DNA of 64,000 nucleotides from DATBRV01 sp036560145 (lineage in GTDB: Bacteria; Myxococcota_A; UBA9160; SMWR01): contig DATBRV010000149.1 in assembly GCA_036560145.1 (NCBI GenBank), positions 8,068 to 72,067 on the forward strand, read 5' to 3'. Under the pieces are notes generated by a model. It had not been told where the DNA came from. It made no database searches and saw nothing but the letters and a program-made list of their open reading frames with translations. The first letter of the stretch is position 1. Each line of letters opens with the position of its first letter. Positions 41,218-54,012 of the stretch are shown piece by piece. The translations under genes were made by a program, and so were the position numbers.

Positions 41218-42534
41218 ATGAGTCAAGATTCCGCTGCCTCCGCGATCCGGGTGCGCGCGACCGAGGATTCCTCCGTGGTGCGAACCCTCGAGGTGAGCGT
41301 CGACGTGAAGCGCGTCCGGCGCGCCTACGACCGCGCCTACCAGGACCTTGCCAAGCGCGCGCCCGTGCGCGGCTTCCGGCCCGGCAAGACGCCGCGCTCC
41401 GTGCTCGAGAAGCTGTACGGCGCGCAGATCGGCGAGCAGATCGAGCAGAGCCTGGTGGCGGAGACGCTCGGTCCCGCGCTCGAGCAGGCGGGCCTCGAGC
41501 CGGTCGCCGAGCCCGCGATCGCCGCGAAGACGCCCGCCATCGACGCCGAGTTCGTGTACACCGCGCGCGTCGAGGTGAAGCCCTCCTTCGAGCTGCCGGA
41601 GCTGACGGGCCTGCCCGCGCGCCGGCCGCGCGTGACGGTGGGCGAGCCGGACGTCGAGCGGGAGCTCGAACAGCTGCGCCAGCGCCAGGCAGCGCTGCTG
41701 GAGGAGCCGCCCGGGATGGAGGCAGCGCCCGCGCACGTGCTCACGATCGATTTCGTGGGGCGCATCGACGGGCAGCCCTTCGCGGGCGGAAGCGGGCAGG
41801 GCGTCGAGCTCGAGCTCGGCTCGCAGCGCTTCCTGCCGGGCTTCGAGGAGCAGCTCGCGGGCGCCAAGGCGGGCGAGGACCGCGAGGTCCGCGTGCGCTT
41901 CCCCGACGACTACGGAACCCGCGAGCTGGCCGGGCGCGACGCGGTCTTCGCCGTCCACGTCGCCGCGATCCGTCGCCGCGTGGTGCCGGCCCTCGACGAC
42001 GAGCTCGCCAAGGACCTCGGTGACTTCGAGTCCTTGGAGGCGCTGCGCGCGCGGGTGCGTGCGGATCTCGAGGCCGCCGCCGAGCGCGGCGCCAGGGCCG
42101 AGCTGCACCGCACGCTGCTCGACGCGCTGATCGCGCGCACCGGCTTCGAGCTGCCGCCGGGCCTCGTCTCGCGCCAGCTCGACCGGCTGCTCCAGAACGC
42201 CGCGCGCCGGCTCGCGGGCGCCGTGCCCGACGATCAGCTGGAGGCGCAGATCGGGCGCTGGAAGGAAGAGTGGCGGCCGCGGGCCGAGCGCGAGGTGCGC
42301 GAGATGCTGCTGCTCGAGGCGATCGCCAAGGCGCGCGGCATCCAGGCCGAGGCCAGCGAGATCGAAGACCGCATCGCCCATCTCGCGCGCGAGCAGCGGG
42401 TCGATCCCGCGCGCCTCCGCCGGGCCTGGGGCGAGGAGGGCCTGGAGCGCGCACTGCGCACCCAGGTGGTCGACGAAAAGGTGCTTGATTTCCTCGCGAG
42501 CACGGCTAAAGTCGACGACAGTTCAGATAGTTAG
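41218..42534 (+). CDS. tig: Trigger factor
   Basis: 438 residues, AAGGAG before the ATG. The N-terminal ribosome-docking domain carries the signature GFRPGKTP at 52-59; the FKBP-type PPIase domain spans ~165-250 (VDFVGRIDGQPFAGG; LGSQRFLPGFEEQLAGAKAGE), and the helical C-terminal chaperone domain follows. It binds nascent chains at the exit tunnel. It begins the tig-clpP-clpX-lon order widely conserved in Proteobacteria and sits directly behind tRNA-Leu. Confidence 0.96.
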   Translation: MSQDSAASAIRVRATEDSSVVRTLEVSVDVKRVRRAYDRAYQDLAKRAPVRGFRPGKTPRSVLEKLYGAQIGEQIEQSLVAETLGPALEQAGLEPVAEPAIAAKTPAIDAEFVYTARVEVKPSFELPELTGLPARRPRVTVGEPDVERELEQLRQRQAALLEEPPGMEAAPAHVLTIDFVGRIDGQPFAGGSGQGVELELGSQRFLPGFEEQLAGAKAGEDREVRVRFPDDYGTRELAGRDAVFAVHVAAIRRRVVPALDDELAKDLGDFESLEALRARVRADLEAAAERGARAELHRTLLDALIARTGFELPPGLVSRQLDRLLQNAARRLAGAVPDDQLEAQIGRWKEEWRPRAEREVREMLLLEAIAKARGIQAEASEIEDRIAHLAREQRVDPARLRRAWGEEGLERALRTQVVDEKVLDFLASTAKVDDSSDS

Positions 42535-42623
42535 CGCGATTCTCCCCCCCACAGAGAGCGACGCTTCGCGCCGGCGGCGACAGCCGCTTGCGGGGTTGGG
42601 TACGTTTCCCCCGGGAGAGACGA

Positions 42624-43264
42624 ATGCCTCTGATTCCGTACGTGATCGAGCAGAGTCAGCGGGGCGAGCGCGCCTTCGACATCTACTCGCGCCTGCTGCG
42701 CGATCGCATCGTCTTCCTGGGCAGCGCCATCGACGACGACGTCGCGAACCTGGTGATCGCCCAACTCCTGTTCCTCGAGGCAGAAGACCCCGAGAAGGAC
42801 ATCCACCTCTACATCAATTCGCCGGGCGGATCGGTCACATCCGGCCTCGCCATCTACGATACGATGCAATACGTGCGACCCGACATCGCGACCATCTGCG
42901 TGGGCCAGGCGGCCTCGATGGGCGCCTGGCTGCTGGCCGCGGGGGCGAAGGGCAAGCGCATGGGCCTGCCCAACTGCCGGATCATGATCCACCAGCCCAG
43001 CAGCGGGGTCCAAGGACCAGCCAGCGACATCGATATCCACGCCCGGGAAATCCTGAGGCTGCGCCAGCGCATGAACGAGCTTCTTGCCGAGCATACCGGC
43101 AAGCCTGTGGTGGAAATCGCCCGGGATACGGAGCGGGACTACCATATGACGAGCGACGAGGCGTTGGCCTACGGTTTGCTCGATCGCGTGGTTCGGCAAA
43201 GGGAGCTGATCCCGCGACCCGATGGTAGAGGTGGGAGCCGGGGGAACGGGGGAGGACAGGGCTG

Positions 43265-43265
<1 letters not shown>
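42624..43265 (+). CDS. clpP: ATP-dependent Clp protease proteolytic subunit
   Basis: 213 residues with the triad S98 (GQAASMG), H123 (MIHQP) and D172, one residue offset from the E. coli numbering. Start chosen at 42624 after GGGAGAGACGA; the frame opens slightly earlier without support. The short C-terminal tail is Gly-rich (GRGGSRGNGGGQG), unlike typical ClpP ends. The stop overlaps the clpX ATG by one base (TGATG), ensuring coupled expression. Confidence 0.97.
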
Positions 43266-44512
<1,247 letters not shown>

Positions 44513-44531
44513 AGCCCGTCTGAGGCTCATC

Positions 44532-44563
44532 GAAAGGGAAGCAGCCGGAAAGGGAAGTAGCCG
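44532..44563 (+). repeat. Tandem 16-bp duplication of the lon ribosome-binding site
   Basis: GAAAGGGAAGCAGCCG (44532-44547) is immediately repeated as GAAAGGGAAGTAGCCG (44548-44563), one base different, and the lon ATG is at 44566. Each copy contains the purine-rich GGGAAG, so two alternative ribosome-landing sites lie in tandem. Confidence 0.8.
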
Positions 44564-44565
44564 AA

Positions 44566-47061
<2,496 letters not shown>

Positions 47062-47084
47062 TCTCCCGCCGCGATCCTTCGCGC

Positions 47085-47160
47085 GGGCGCGTAGCTCAGC
47101 TGGTAGAGCACCTCGCTTACACCGAGGGGGTCGGCGGTTCGAGCCCGTCCGCGCCCACCA
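47085..47160 (+). tRNA. tRNA-Val (UAC)
   Basis: Acceptor GGGCGCG with CGCGCCC, D arm AGCUCAGCUGGUAGAGC, anticodon stem CCUCG/CGAGG with loop CUUACAC (anticodon UAC), T loop UUCGAGC, CCA encoded. It follows lon at 24 bases. Confidence 0.96.
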
Positions 47161-47183
47161 TTGGATCGCAGGGGAGGGTGTCG

Positions 47184-48188
47184 ATGGCTTCCGATCGGCG
47201 GGCGCTTCGTGTCGTGCTGGCGAGCGCGCTGCTGCTCGGCGTCGTCGCGCAGGCCCACGCGCAGGCGGCGGATCCGCTCCCCTCCTGGAACGACGGCGCT
47301 CCGAAGCAGGCGCTCCTCAAATTCGTCGCCGATGTCACCCGCCAGGACGCCCCGGGCTTCGTTCCGGCGCCCGAGCGGATCGCGGTGTTCGACAACGACG
47401 GGACGCTCTGGATCGAGCAGCCGATGTACGTCCAGCTCGCCTTCGCGCTGGACCGCGTAAAAGCACTTGCGCCCGGCCATCCCGAGTGGAAGACCAAGGC
47501 GCCGTTCTCCTCCGTGCTCGCGGGGGATCTGAAGGCACTCGCCGCCTCGGGCGAGAAGGGCCTGATCGAGATCATCATGGCGACGCACGCCGGCGTCACC
47601 ACCGACGAGTTCGCCAAGATCGTGTCCGCCTGGCTCGACAGCGCGCGGCATCCCCGCTTCCGCCGGCCCTACACCGAACTGGTCTACCAGCCGATGCTCG
47701 AGCTGCTCCGCTTCCTGCGGGAGAAGGGGTTCAAGACCTACATCGTCTCCGGCGGCGGCGTCGAGTTCATGCGCACCTTCGCGGAGAAGGTCTACGGCGT
47801 TCCGCCCGAGCAGGTGATCGGCTCGAGCATCGAGACGAAATGGGAGATGCGCGACGGCAAGCCCGTCCTGATGCGCCTTCCGAAGGTCGCCTTCATCGAC
47901 GACAAGACCGGCAAGCCCGTCGGGATCGAGCGCTTCATCGGGCGCCGCCCGCTGCTCGCCTTCGGCAACTCGGACGGCGATCAGCAGATGCTGGAGTGGA
48001 CCGCCGCCGGGCGCGGCCTGCGCTTCATGGGCCTGGTCCATCACACGGACGCCGAGCGCGAGTACGCCTACGACCGCAAGTCCGAGTTCGGACGTCTCGA
48101 CCAGGCCCTCGACGAAGCCATCGCGAAGGGCTGGAGCGTGGTCGACATGCGCAAAGACTGGAAGAAGATCTTCCCCGCCGAGCCTTGA
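47184..48188 (+). CDS. Exported HAD-superfamily phosphatase
   Basis: 334 residues from ATG 47184 (GGGGAGGG upstream). Signal peptide ALRVVLASALLLGVVAQAHAQA, cleaved near residue 28. The HAD nucleophile motif is D70-N-D72-G-T in VFDNDGTLW; YIVSGGG is motif II, and GNSDGDQQM is motif III/IV. The length and layout match periplasmic HAD acid phosphatase-like proteins; the natural substrate is not known. The following P450 starts 2 bases after its stop. Confidence 0.85.
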   Translation: MASDRRALRVVLASALLLGVVAQAHAQAADPLPSWNDGAPKQALLKFVADVTRQDAPGFVPAPERIAVFDNDGTLWIEQPMYVQLAFALDRVKALAPGHPEWKTKAPFSSVLAGDLKALAASGEKGLIEIIMATHAGVTTDEFAKIVSAWLDSARHPRFRRPYTELVYQPMLELLRFLREKGFKTYIVSGGGVEFMRTFAEKVYGVPPEQVIGSSIETKWEMRDGKPVLMRLPKVAFIDDKTGKPVGIERFIGRRPLLAFGNSDGDQQMLEWTAAGRGLRFMGLVHHTDAEREYAYDRKSEFGRLDQALDEAIAKGWSVVDMRKDWKKIFPAEP

Positions 48189-48190
48189 AG

Positions 48191-49636
48191 GTGCCCACCA
48201 GACGGAAGTCGCCCAGGCTGGTGTGGCGGATGCCGAGGCCCGGCGCCGAGCCGATGCGCGGCGCCCAGGCCGCGCGCTGGTACCTGCGCTTCTTCCACGA
48301 TCCCATCCGCACGCTCGGGCAAGCTCGCGCGCAGCTCGGCCCCGTCTGCGCCGCCGGCAACGTGGTGCCGCTCCCGCAGCGTGAGAAGCTCCACGTGATC
48401 GCGCTCGGGCCCGAGTACAATCATCAAGTACTTGGCGATCCGGATCGCTTCCGCACCACCGGCCAGGGGGTCGGCGGGCCGCGCGGATCGGCGCAGCGCC
48501 GGCTTCGCTACGGCCTCACGCGCTCGCAGCGCGGGCGCCACGAGCGGCAGCGGCAGTTCATGCTGCCTCCCTTCCAGCGCAAGGCGGTCGAGAGCTACAC
48601 GGCCCAGATGGTGGCCGTCACCGACAAGCTGCTCGGCCAATGGGAAACCGGAAGCGTCGTCGATCTCTGGCGCGAGATGCGCAAGCTGACGCTCGAGATC
48701 TCGAGCGAGATCCTGTTCGCGCGCGAGGATCCGCAGCGCGCGCACCTGCTGGGCGAAATGATCGGCGACTGGCTCTCCGCCAGCTTCTCGGCCCCCGTCT
48801 GGGCCTGCATGGTCGACGCCCCGGGCACCCCCTATCGCGCGCTGCTGCGCCGCGCGGAGGCGATCGAGCGCGAGGTGCAGGTGATGCTCGACGAAAAGCG
48901 CGCGGTGGGCGCGGCGGGAGGCGACCTGGTCTCGATGCTGGTCGCCGCCAACCGGGACGGCTTCGAGTGGATGAGCGACGAGGACCTGATCGGCCAGGTC
49001 ACGATCGCCTTCGCCGCCAGCTACGAGACCACCGCCAACGCCATGACCTGGACGCTCTTCCTGCTCGCGCAGCACCCGCAGGTGGCGCGCGACCTGCTCG
49101 ACGAACTTGGCGCCGTCTTCGGGGGCGCGCCGCCGACGCTGGAGACCCTCGCGCGTGCGCCGCTGCTCGAGGCGGTCGTGAAGGAATCCCTGCGGATCCT
49201 GCCTCCGGTGCCGTACACGATCCGCGTGGCGCGCTACCGCCAGACGCCGATCGGCCCGTACGTGATGCTGCGCGGGGACCGCGTGATCTTGTCGCATTAT
49301 GTGACGCACCACCTGCCGGAGCTCTACGCGAATCCCGAGCGCTTCGATCCGCAGCGCTGGCTCAGCCTCAAGCGCGGCCCCTACGAGTACCTTCCCTTCA
49401 GCGCGGGGCCGCGCCTGTGCATCGGCTACAGCTTCGCAATGCAGGCGCTCAGGCTCTCGACCGCCATGATCCTCCAGCGCTTCCGGTTCTCGGTGCTGCC
49501 CGGCACCAGGATCGACCGCACGGTGCGCGTCACCATGAGCCCGAAGCGGGGTCTCGCGGTCTCGATCCACCCGCCGGACGGTCGCTTCGAGGCCGCGCCC
49601 GTGCGCGGGAACATCCGCGAGATGGTGGACCTCTGA
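48191..49636 (+). CDS. Cytochrome P450 (E-class type)
   Basis: 481 residues from GTG 48191 (ATG 48230 is an alternative). I-helix AASYETT, KESLR as the ExxR motif, and heme loop FSAGPRLCIG with C410. It reads like the CYP102/CYP4-type class that oxidises fatty acids or terpenoids rather than the CYP125 group at 38.7 kb. No reductase domain is fused. It is followed at 22 bases by an SCP2 lipid-carrier gene, suggesting lipid substrates. Confidence 0.88.
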   Translation: MPTRRKSPRLVWRMPRPGAEPMRGAQAARWYLRFFHDPIRTLGQARAQLGPVCAAGNVVPLPQREKLHVIALGPEYNHQVLGDPDRFRTTGQGVGGPRGSAQRRLRYGLTRSQRGRHERQRQFMLPPFQRKAVESYTAQMVAVTDKLLGQWETGSVVDLWREMRKLTLEISSEILFAREDPQRAHLLGEMIGDWLSASFSAPVWACMVDAPGTPYRALLRRAEAIEREVQVMLDEKRAVGAAGGDLVSMLVAANRDGFEWMSDEDLIGQVTIAFAASYETTANAMTWTLFLLAQHPQVARDLLDELGAVFGGAPPTLETLARAPLLEAVVKESLRILPPVPYTIRVARYRQTPIGPYVMLRGDRVILSHYVTHHLPELYANPERFDPQRWLSLKRGPYEYLPFSAGPRLCIGYSFAMQALRLSTAMILQRFRFSVLPGTRIDRTVRVTMSPKRGLAVSIHPPDGRFEAAPVRGNIREMVDL

Positions 49637-49658
49637 CGCTTCGCAAGGAGCCCCTCGC

Positions 49659-50315
49659 GTGATCGCCTTCCCTCCGTCTGCCGTCTCGCCGGACGAATTC
49701 TTCTCGGACTTCCTGCCCCGCGCCTTCGCCGAAGCCGGGCTTCCGCCGGGCTCCGAGAGCCTCGGCCTCGCGCTCGGCATCCTGCTCACGGGCCCCGGCG
49801 GCGGGGAATGGGTCTTCCAGGTCGCGGACGGACGTCTGAGCGTCGCCCGCGCGCCGCGCGAGAGGGCCGCCTTCACCGTCTGCCAGAGCGTCGCCGATTG
49901 GCGCGGCGCGCTCTGGGAGGGGCGCGGCAGCGCGCTGGCTAAGCACGCGATGTCGATCTTCCGGCCCGGAGCGCGCCCCGCGCCGGGCCTCGGCGCGCTC
50001 GGCGGCCCGCCCAGCCCGGCCGCGCTGGCGCAGCTCGGCGGCGCCGTTGGCTCGATCCGGCTCGTCGTCGCCGGCGGGCCCGGCGGCGACTGGCAGGTCG
50101 AGTTCAAGCTGGGCCCGGGGCAGATCCCGGCCACGCCCACCACCACCGTCAGCCTGCTGGCTGAGGACGCCGACCGGATGGAGCGCGGGGAGCTCAACCC
50201 GATGGAGGCCTTCATGGCCGGCCGCATCCAGGTGGCCGGCGACATGACGCTCCTGATGCAGCTCCAGTCCGCCCAGATGCAGGCGTCGATGGCGGCCGCC
50301 GCCGCCGCGAAGTAG
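49659..50315 (+). CDS. SCP2 sterol-transfer domain protein
   Basis: 218 residues with a GTG start behind AAGGAGCCC. Residues ~120-210 are an SCP2 domain: W.VEFKLGPG, TTTVSLLAEDADRMERGELNPMEAFMAGRIQVAGDMTLLMQL, the classic lipid-cavity signature. Residues 1-115 resemble a second, diverged copy of the same fold. It could bind and hand over sterols or acyl lipids to the upstream P450. Confidence 0.85.
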   Translation: MIAFPPSAVSPDEFFSDFLPRAFAEAGLPPGSESLGLALGILLTGPGGGEWVFQVADGRLSVARAPRERAAFTVCQSVADWRGALWEGRGSALAKHAMSIFRPGARPAPGLGALGGPPSPAALAQLGGAVGSIRLVVAGGPGGDWQVEFKLGPGQIPATPTTTVSLLAEDADRMERGELNPMEAFMAGRIQVAGDMTLLMQLQSAQMQASMAAAAAAK

Positions 50316-50376
50316 CCGCAACGCTTTGCGCGCGCGGCGGATTTCGGCTAATCCACCACGCTCACACCGTCCTCGC

Positions 50377-50453
50377 GGGGCGGTAGTTCAATCGGTTAGA
50401 GCACCGGCCTGTCACGCCGGAAGTTGCGGGTTCGAGTCCCGTCCGCCCCGCCA
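50377..50453 (+). tRNA. tRNA-Asp (GUC)
   Basis: Acceptor GGGGCGG with CCGCCCC, anticodon stem CCGGC/GCCGG with loop CUGUCAC (anticodon GUC), T stem GCGGG/CCCGU region with loop UUCGAGU, discriminator G and encoded CCA. Confidence 0.97.
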
Positions 50454-50526
50454 CACATCCCTTCGTTGGCCTCGTTTCGGGCGTCCTCGAGCGCGCCCAT
50501 TTTGAACGCGGGGGTCGGCTCCGGCG

Positions 50527-52092
50527 TCACTGATAGATCTTTGCCTCGGGCCACCACTGCGCGATCGGACGACGCGGGCGGCGGCAGACGTATACACCCA
50601 TGCGTGCGACGCCGGGCATGCAGTATTCGCAGTCGATCTCCGCCACCCGTCTCACGTCTTCGTACCACTCGCGCAGGCGTTCGTCGGATCCGGCCAGCGC
50701 GAGCAGCACCTCGCCGGTCGCACCCTCGGGCCCCCAGAGCCAGTAGCTGTTGTGCCCTGAGATCGCACGCGGAAGATCCCGCGCCCGCCCGAGGAAGTTG
50801 ACCGCGGCGGTGTCCCCGAACAACGCGCCGAACACGACTGCGCGTTCCCGCTCGCTGGGCGAGAGCGTCGCGTGCGCGCGCTCGACGGCGCCGATCAGCT
50901 CGGGCCAGCCGAAGCGCAGCGCGAAGTGGAGCGGCATCGGGCCGAGCTCGTCGATCTGGTCCACTGGTGCCGAGACCCCGATCGCGCGCTCGTAGGCCTT
51001 GTATTCGCGTGGCGGCAGCAGGTCGATCGCGAGCGGTGCCTCGCCTGCCCCCGTTACCACGAAGGCCACCGCCGCGGCGGCCGGGAGCCAGCGCCACGCG
51101 CGAGCGCGCGCGATCCGTTCGAAGGCGACGCCGCCGGCCGGGAGCAGCGCGGCGTAGGCCGGGGCCAGGTAGTTTGCGCGCGCCGAGCCGGTCGCCAGCA
51201 GGATCAACAAGACGGTGATCCAGATCCACGCGAGCCATTGAAATCGCTCGCCTTCCGCGGCTACGAAATACCAGGCCAAGCCGGCCAGCCAGAAGGGCGC
51301 CAGCGCCGGGTTCATGGCCAGGAGCTGATCGAGGGCGATCGTGAGCGGCGACTTGCTCAGCATTTTCTGCGTCGCCGCATTGTGCATGAACTCGAGCGTC
51401 GGCCAGCCGTTCTGTAGCTGCCAGAAGATGTGCGGGCTGAAGAGCAAGAGCGCGATGGCGAAGCACAGCCAGGGCCAGCGAGTCGCGAGCCAACGCCGCT
51501 CGCGCGTGAGCACGAGCCCTACACCGATCCCCGCGCCGAACCAGAGCGTGCTGATCTTGTTGAGCAGCGCGAGTCCGAGCACGATCCCGAGCGGGGGCCA
51601 GAGCCGCGAGGGATTCCCGCCGTTCACGATGCGAGCGATCAGAAGGACGGCGACCGCCCACAGCGCCGGCTCGAATGCGTTCATCGAGTAGAAGCCGGTC
51701 ACCGCGAGGAAGACCGGAGCAACGAGGGTGGAGAGAGCCGCGAGGCTCTGCGCGGCGCGGCCCCCGCCCAGCTCGCGCGCGGTGAGCGCCGAGAGCAGGA
51801 TCAGCGCGCAGCCGAGCAGCGCCGGAACCAGGCGTAGCGCGAGCCGCGAATCCCCGAGCAGCGAGCGGCTCGCCGCGAGCACTGCGATCGAGAACGGAGG
51901 GTGATCGACGTAGCCCCAGGCGAGGCGCTCCGCACAGTCGATGTAGTAGAACTCGTCGCTCATGGTTCCGTAGGCGAGCGGGCCGCTCGAGAGCAGATAG
52001 AGCCCCAGCCGGATCGCTACCAGCCCGCTCAGCAGGCGCCACGGCAGCGGCCTCGACTCACCTCGTGCCGGGTTCCGCCTCCAAGCGTCCAT
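50527..52092 (-). CDS. GT39-type (PMT/ArnT-like) membrane glycosyltransferase
   Basis: 521 residues with about ten to eleven hydrophobic helices. The first periplasmic loop carries the catalytic acidic pair DE (46-47) in MSDEFYYIDCAERL and DHPP (63-66), typical of dolichyl-phosphate/undecaprenyl-phosphate mannosyl- and aminoarabinosyltransferases of the PMT_2 family. It transfers a sugar from a polyprenyl-phosphate carrier to a protein or lipid A in the periplasm. Start 52092 has GAGG upstream; the frame stays open beyond without evidence. It diverges from the enoyl-CoA hydratase across a 306-base gap. Confidence 0.85.
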   Translation of the reverse strand: MDAWRRNPARGESRPLPWRLLSGLVAIRLGLYLLSSGPLAYGTMSDEFYYIDCAERLAWGYVDHPPFSIAVLAASRSLLGDSRLALRLVPALLGCALILLSALTARELGGGRAAQSLAALSTLVAPVFLAVTGFYSMNAFEPALWAVAVLLIARIVNGGNPSRLWPPLGIVLGLALLNKISTLWFGAGIGVGLVLTRERRWLATRWPWLCFAIALLLFSPHIFWQLQNGWPTLEFMHNAATQKMLSKSPLTIALDQLLAMNPALAPFWLAGLAWYFVAAEGERFQWLAWIWITVLLILLATGSARANYLAPAYAALLPAGGVAFERIARARAWRWLPAAAAVAFVVTGAGEAPLAIDLLPPREYKAYERAIGVSAPVDQIDELGPMPLHFALRFGWPELIGAVERAHATLSPSERERAVVFGALFGDTAAVNFLGRARDLPRAISGHNSYWLWGPEGATGEVLLALAGSDERLREWYEDVRRVAEIDCEYCMPGVARMGVYVCRRPRRPIAQWWPEAKIYQ

Positions 52093-52398
52093 CGATGCCT
52101 CGGACGGTACCCACCTGGGCGAGGGTCCGCCCCGCCAGTTTCCATCCCCGATCGAGCGGCTCGAGAGGCCGACGCGCAAGATGGCTTCGAGGTCGGCGTG
52201 GGTCGGATCGAGGCCGGCACGCTGTCGGCGCAGCGCTTGCGCGATTCGGCGATCGTCGACGGGCGGAAGGCGATCCGCATCGAGCCCAGCATCCTTCGCG
52301 GGCCTTGCATCACGACACATGCCATCCCAAACTCCAGGGATGACGCCGCCTCGCCGGCGTCGCATGCTCCACGGAATCGATCCGCCGAGAAGGGCGCC
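52093..52398. other. 306-base intergenic gap without a gene
   Basis: The divergent region between the GT39 transferase and the enoyl-CoA hydratase. Frames on both strands lack start codons with ribosome sites and have no recognisable product. No strong hairpin or promoter pair was found by eye, although both genes must be transcribed from here. Confidence 0.5.
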
Positions 52399-53175
52399 AT
52401 GTCCATCGACTTTTCAGTCCTGCATCGCGAGCACCACGTCAAGGTCGAGATCAAGGACGGGATCGCGCTGGTGACGTTGGACCGTCCCGAGCGTCGGAAT
52501 GCGGTCAACGCAGCGATGCATCACGGATTGGAGATCGTCTTTCGCGAGCTCTCCTATCACCCGGATGTGCGGGTGATCGTGGTCACCGGCGCAGGCGAGG
52601 TGTTCTGTGCGGGCGGAGACATGAAGGACTACGCGGACGGGCCCTCCGCCCCGCGCGACATCCTGCGCAATCGCGATCTCATCTGGTCGATGGCCCGTTG
52701 CGAGGCGCCGCTCGTGTCGGCGGTGAAGGGCGCGGCGCGCGGCGTCGGCGCGACGATCGCGCTCATGTGCGACATCTGTTACATGGCCGACACCGCGAGC
52801 ATCGGCGATGTGCACACGCAGTTCGGCCTGCCGGCGGGCGATGGGGGCCAGGTGATCTGGCCTCTCCTGGTCGGGCCGAACATCGCCAAGGAATACCTGA
52901 TGCGCGGCATTCCGATCGAGGCGCGCGAAGCCGAGCGCATCGGTCTCGTCAACCGCGTCTTCGGCGAATCCGAGCTGATCGAGCAGACGATGACCTGTGC
53001 GCGCGAGATTGCGGCGCGGCCGCCGGACGGCGTCCGTTGGACCAAGCTCGCGGTCAACAAGATGATCCTGAACCAGATCAACCTGAATCTGGACTTCGGG
53101 CTCGCCACCGAGGTTCTCGCGGCTCAGGGAGCCCGGTCGCTCACCGAGCTGGGACGGCGCTCGAAGACCTCCTGA
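52399..53175 (+). CDS. Enoyl-CoA hydratase/isomerase family protein (1)
   Basis: 258 residues, GAGAAGG before the ATG. Crotonase-fold motifs: VTLDRPERRNAVN, oxyanion AGGDMKD and GAARGVGATIALMCDI, then GDVHTQFGLPAGDGGQVIWPLLVG. At the usual catalytic Glu positions it carries the D/T pattern of the DTHV.VGL subgroup, so hydratase activity is likely modified and the reaction (hydratase, isomerase, thioesterase) is uncertain. It is transcribed alone and converges on a second crotonase. Confidence 0.85.
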   Translation: MSIDFSVLHREHHVKVEIKDGIALVTLDRPERRNAVNAAMHHGLEIVFRELSYHPDVRVIVVTGAGEVFCAGGDMKDYADGPSAPRDILRNRDLIWSMARCEAPLVSAVKGAARGVGATIALMCDICYMADTASIGDVHTQFGLPAGDGGQVIWPLLVGPNIAKEYLMRGIPIEAREAERIGLVNRVFGESELIEQTMTCAREIAARPPDGVRWTKLAVNKMILNQINLNLDFGLATEVLAAQGARSLTELGRRSKTS

Positions 53176-53191
53176 GAGGCGGAGCGGCTCG

Positions 53192-53995
53192 TCAATCGGT
53201 TCCGCGGTACGGCGCCCACTTCGGCGGGCGCTTCTCCAGGAACGCCTTCGAGCCTTCCACCGGATCCGGATGTCCCAGGTGTCGTTCGACCTGCGCGTGG
53301 GCCGCGTCGAGGCCCTCGTTCAGCCCGCGGTCCAGACTCTCCCAGATCGCTCGCTTCGTTCGCGCCAATGCCGTCGGTGAATACTGCGCGATCACGGCAG
53401 CGGTCTCGCGAGCCTTCGGCATCAGCTGGGGAGCGGGAACCACCTCCCCCACCAGGCCGAGCGCGAGCGCCTCCTGGGCGGTGATGCGGCCCTGCTTGCC
53501 GAGCAGCGCGAGCCGGAAGACGCGTTCGAGCGGGATCCGCCGCGCGAGCCCCGCCGGCTCGAGGGCCGAGGGCATGCCCACCGCCACGTGGGTGTCCAGG
53601 AACGTCGCGTTCTCGGCGGCGATCACCAGCTCGCTGTCCGCGATGAAGTGCAGCCCTCCGGCGTTGCAGACGCCGTTGACGGCCGTGACGACGGGCTTCC
53701 AGCAGCGGTTCTGGAGCGCCGTGATGTGCCCGTACGGCGCCGACCAGCGATCCCCCGTCACCAGCCTCTCGCTCTCTTCTCTCGCCAAAGAGCCCACGTC
53801 CCAGCCCGTGCAGAAGGCCCTCTCGCCGGCGCCCGTGAGGATCGCGCAGACGACGGCGGGATTCGCCTCGACGTCGGCCCAGATCCTCCGGAGCGCGAGG
53901 CACATCGCGTGGTCGAAGGCGTTCAGCGCCGTGGGGTTGTCGAGCGTGATCGTCGCGATGCGCTCGACCGTCTCGTAATGGACTCTACCGGGCAT
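53192..53995 (-). CDS. Enoyl-CoA hydratase/isomerase family protein (2)
   Basis: 267 residues. ITLDNPTALNAFDHAM, FCTGWDVGS as the first oxyanion loop, and VNGVCNAGGLHFIADSELVIA for the second; then LDTHVAVGMPSALEPAGLARRIPL. It is followed (upstream on the strand, 17 bases) by the HIBADH-type dehydrogenase, suggesting a joint step in branched-chain or side-chain beta-oxidation. Specificity is not determinable. Confidence 0.85.
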   Translation of the reverse strand: MPGRVHYETVERIATITLDNPTALNAFDHAMCLALRRIWADVEANPAVVCAILTGAGERAFCTGWDVGSLAREESERLVTGDRWSAPYGHITALQNRCWKPVVTAVNGVCNAGGLHFIADSELVIAAENATFLDTHVAVGMPSALEPAGLARRIPLERVFRLALLGKQGRITAQEALALGLVGEVVPAPQLMPKARETAAVIAQYSPTALARTKRAIWESLDRGLNEGLDAAHAQVERHLGHPDPVEGSKAFLEKRPPKWAPYRGTD

Positions 53996-54012
53996 GGCTC
54001 TTGCTCGGGGGA

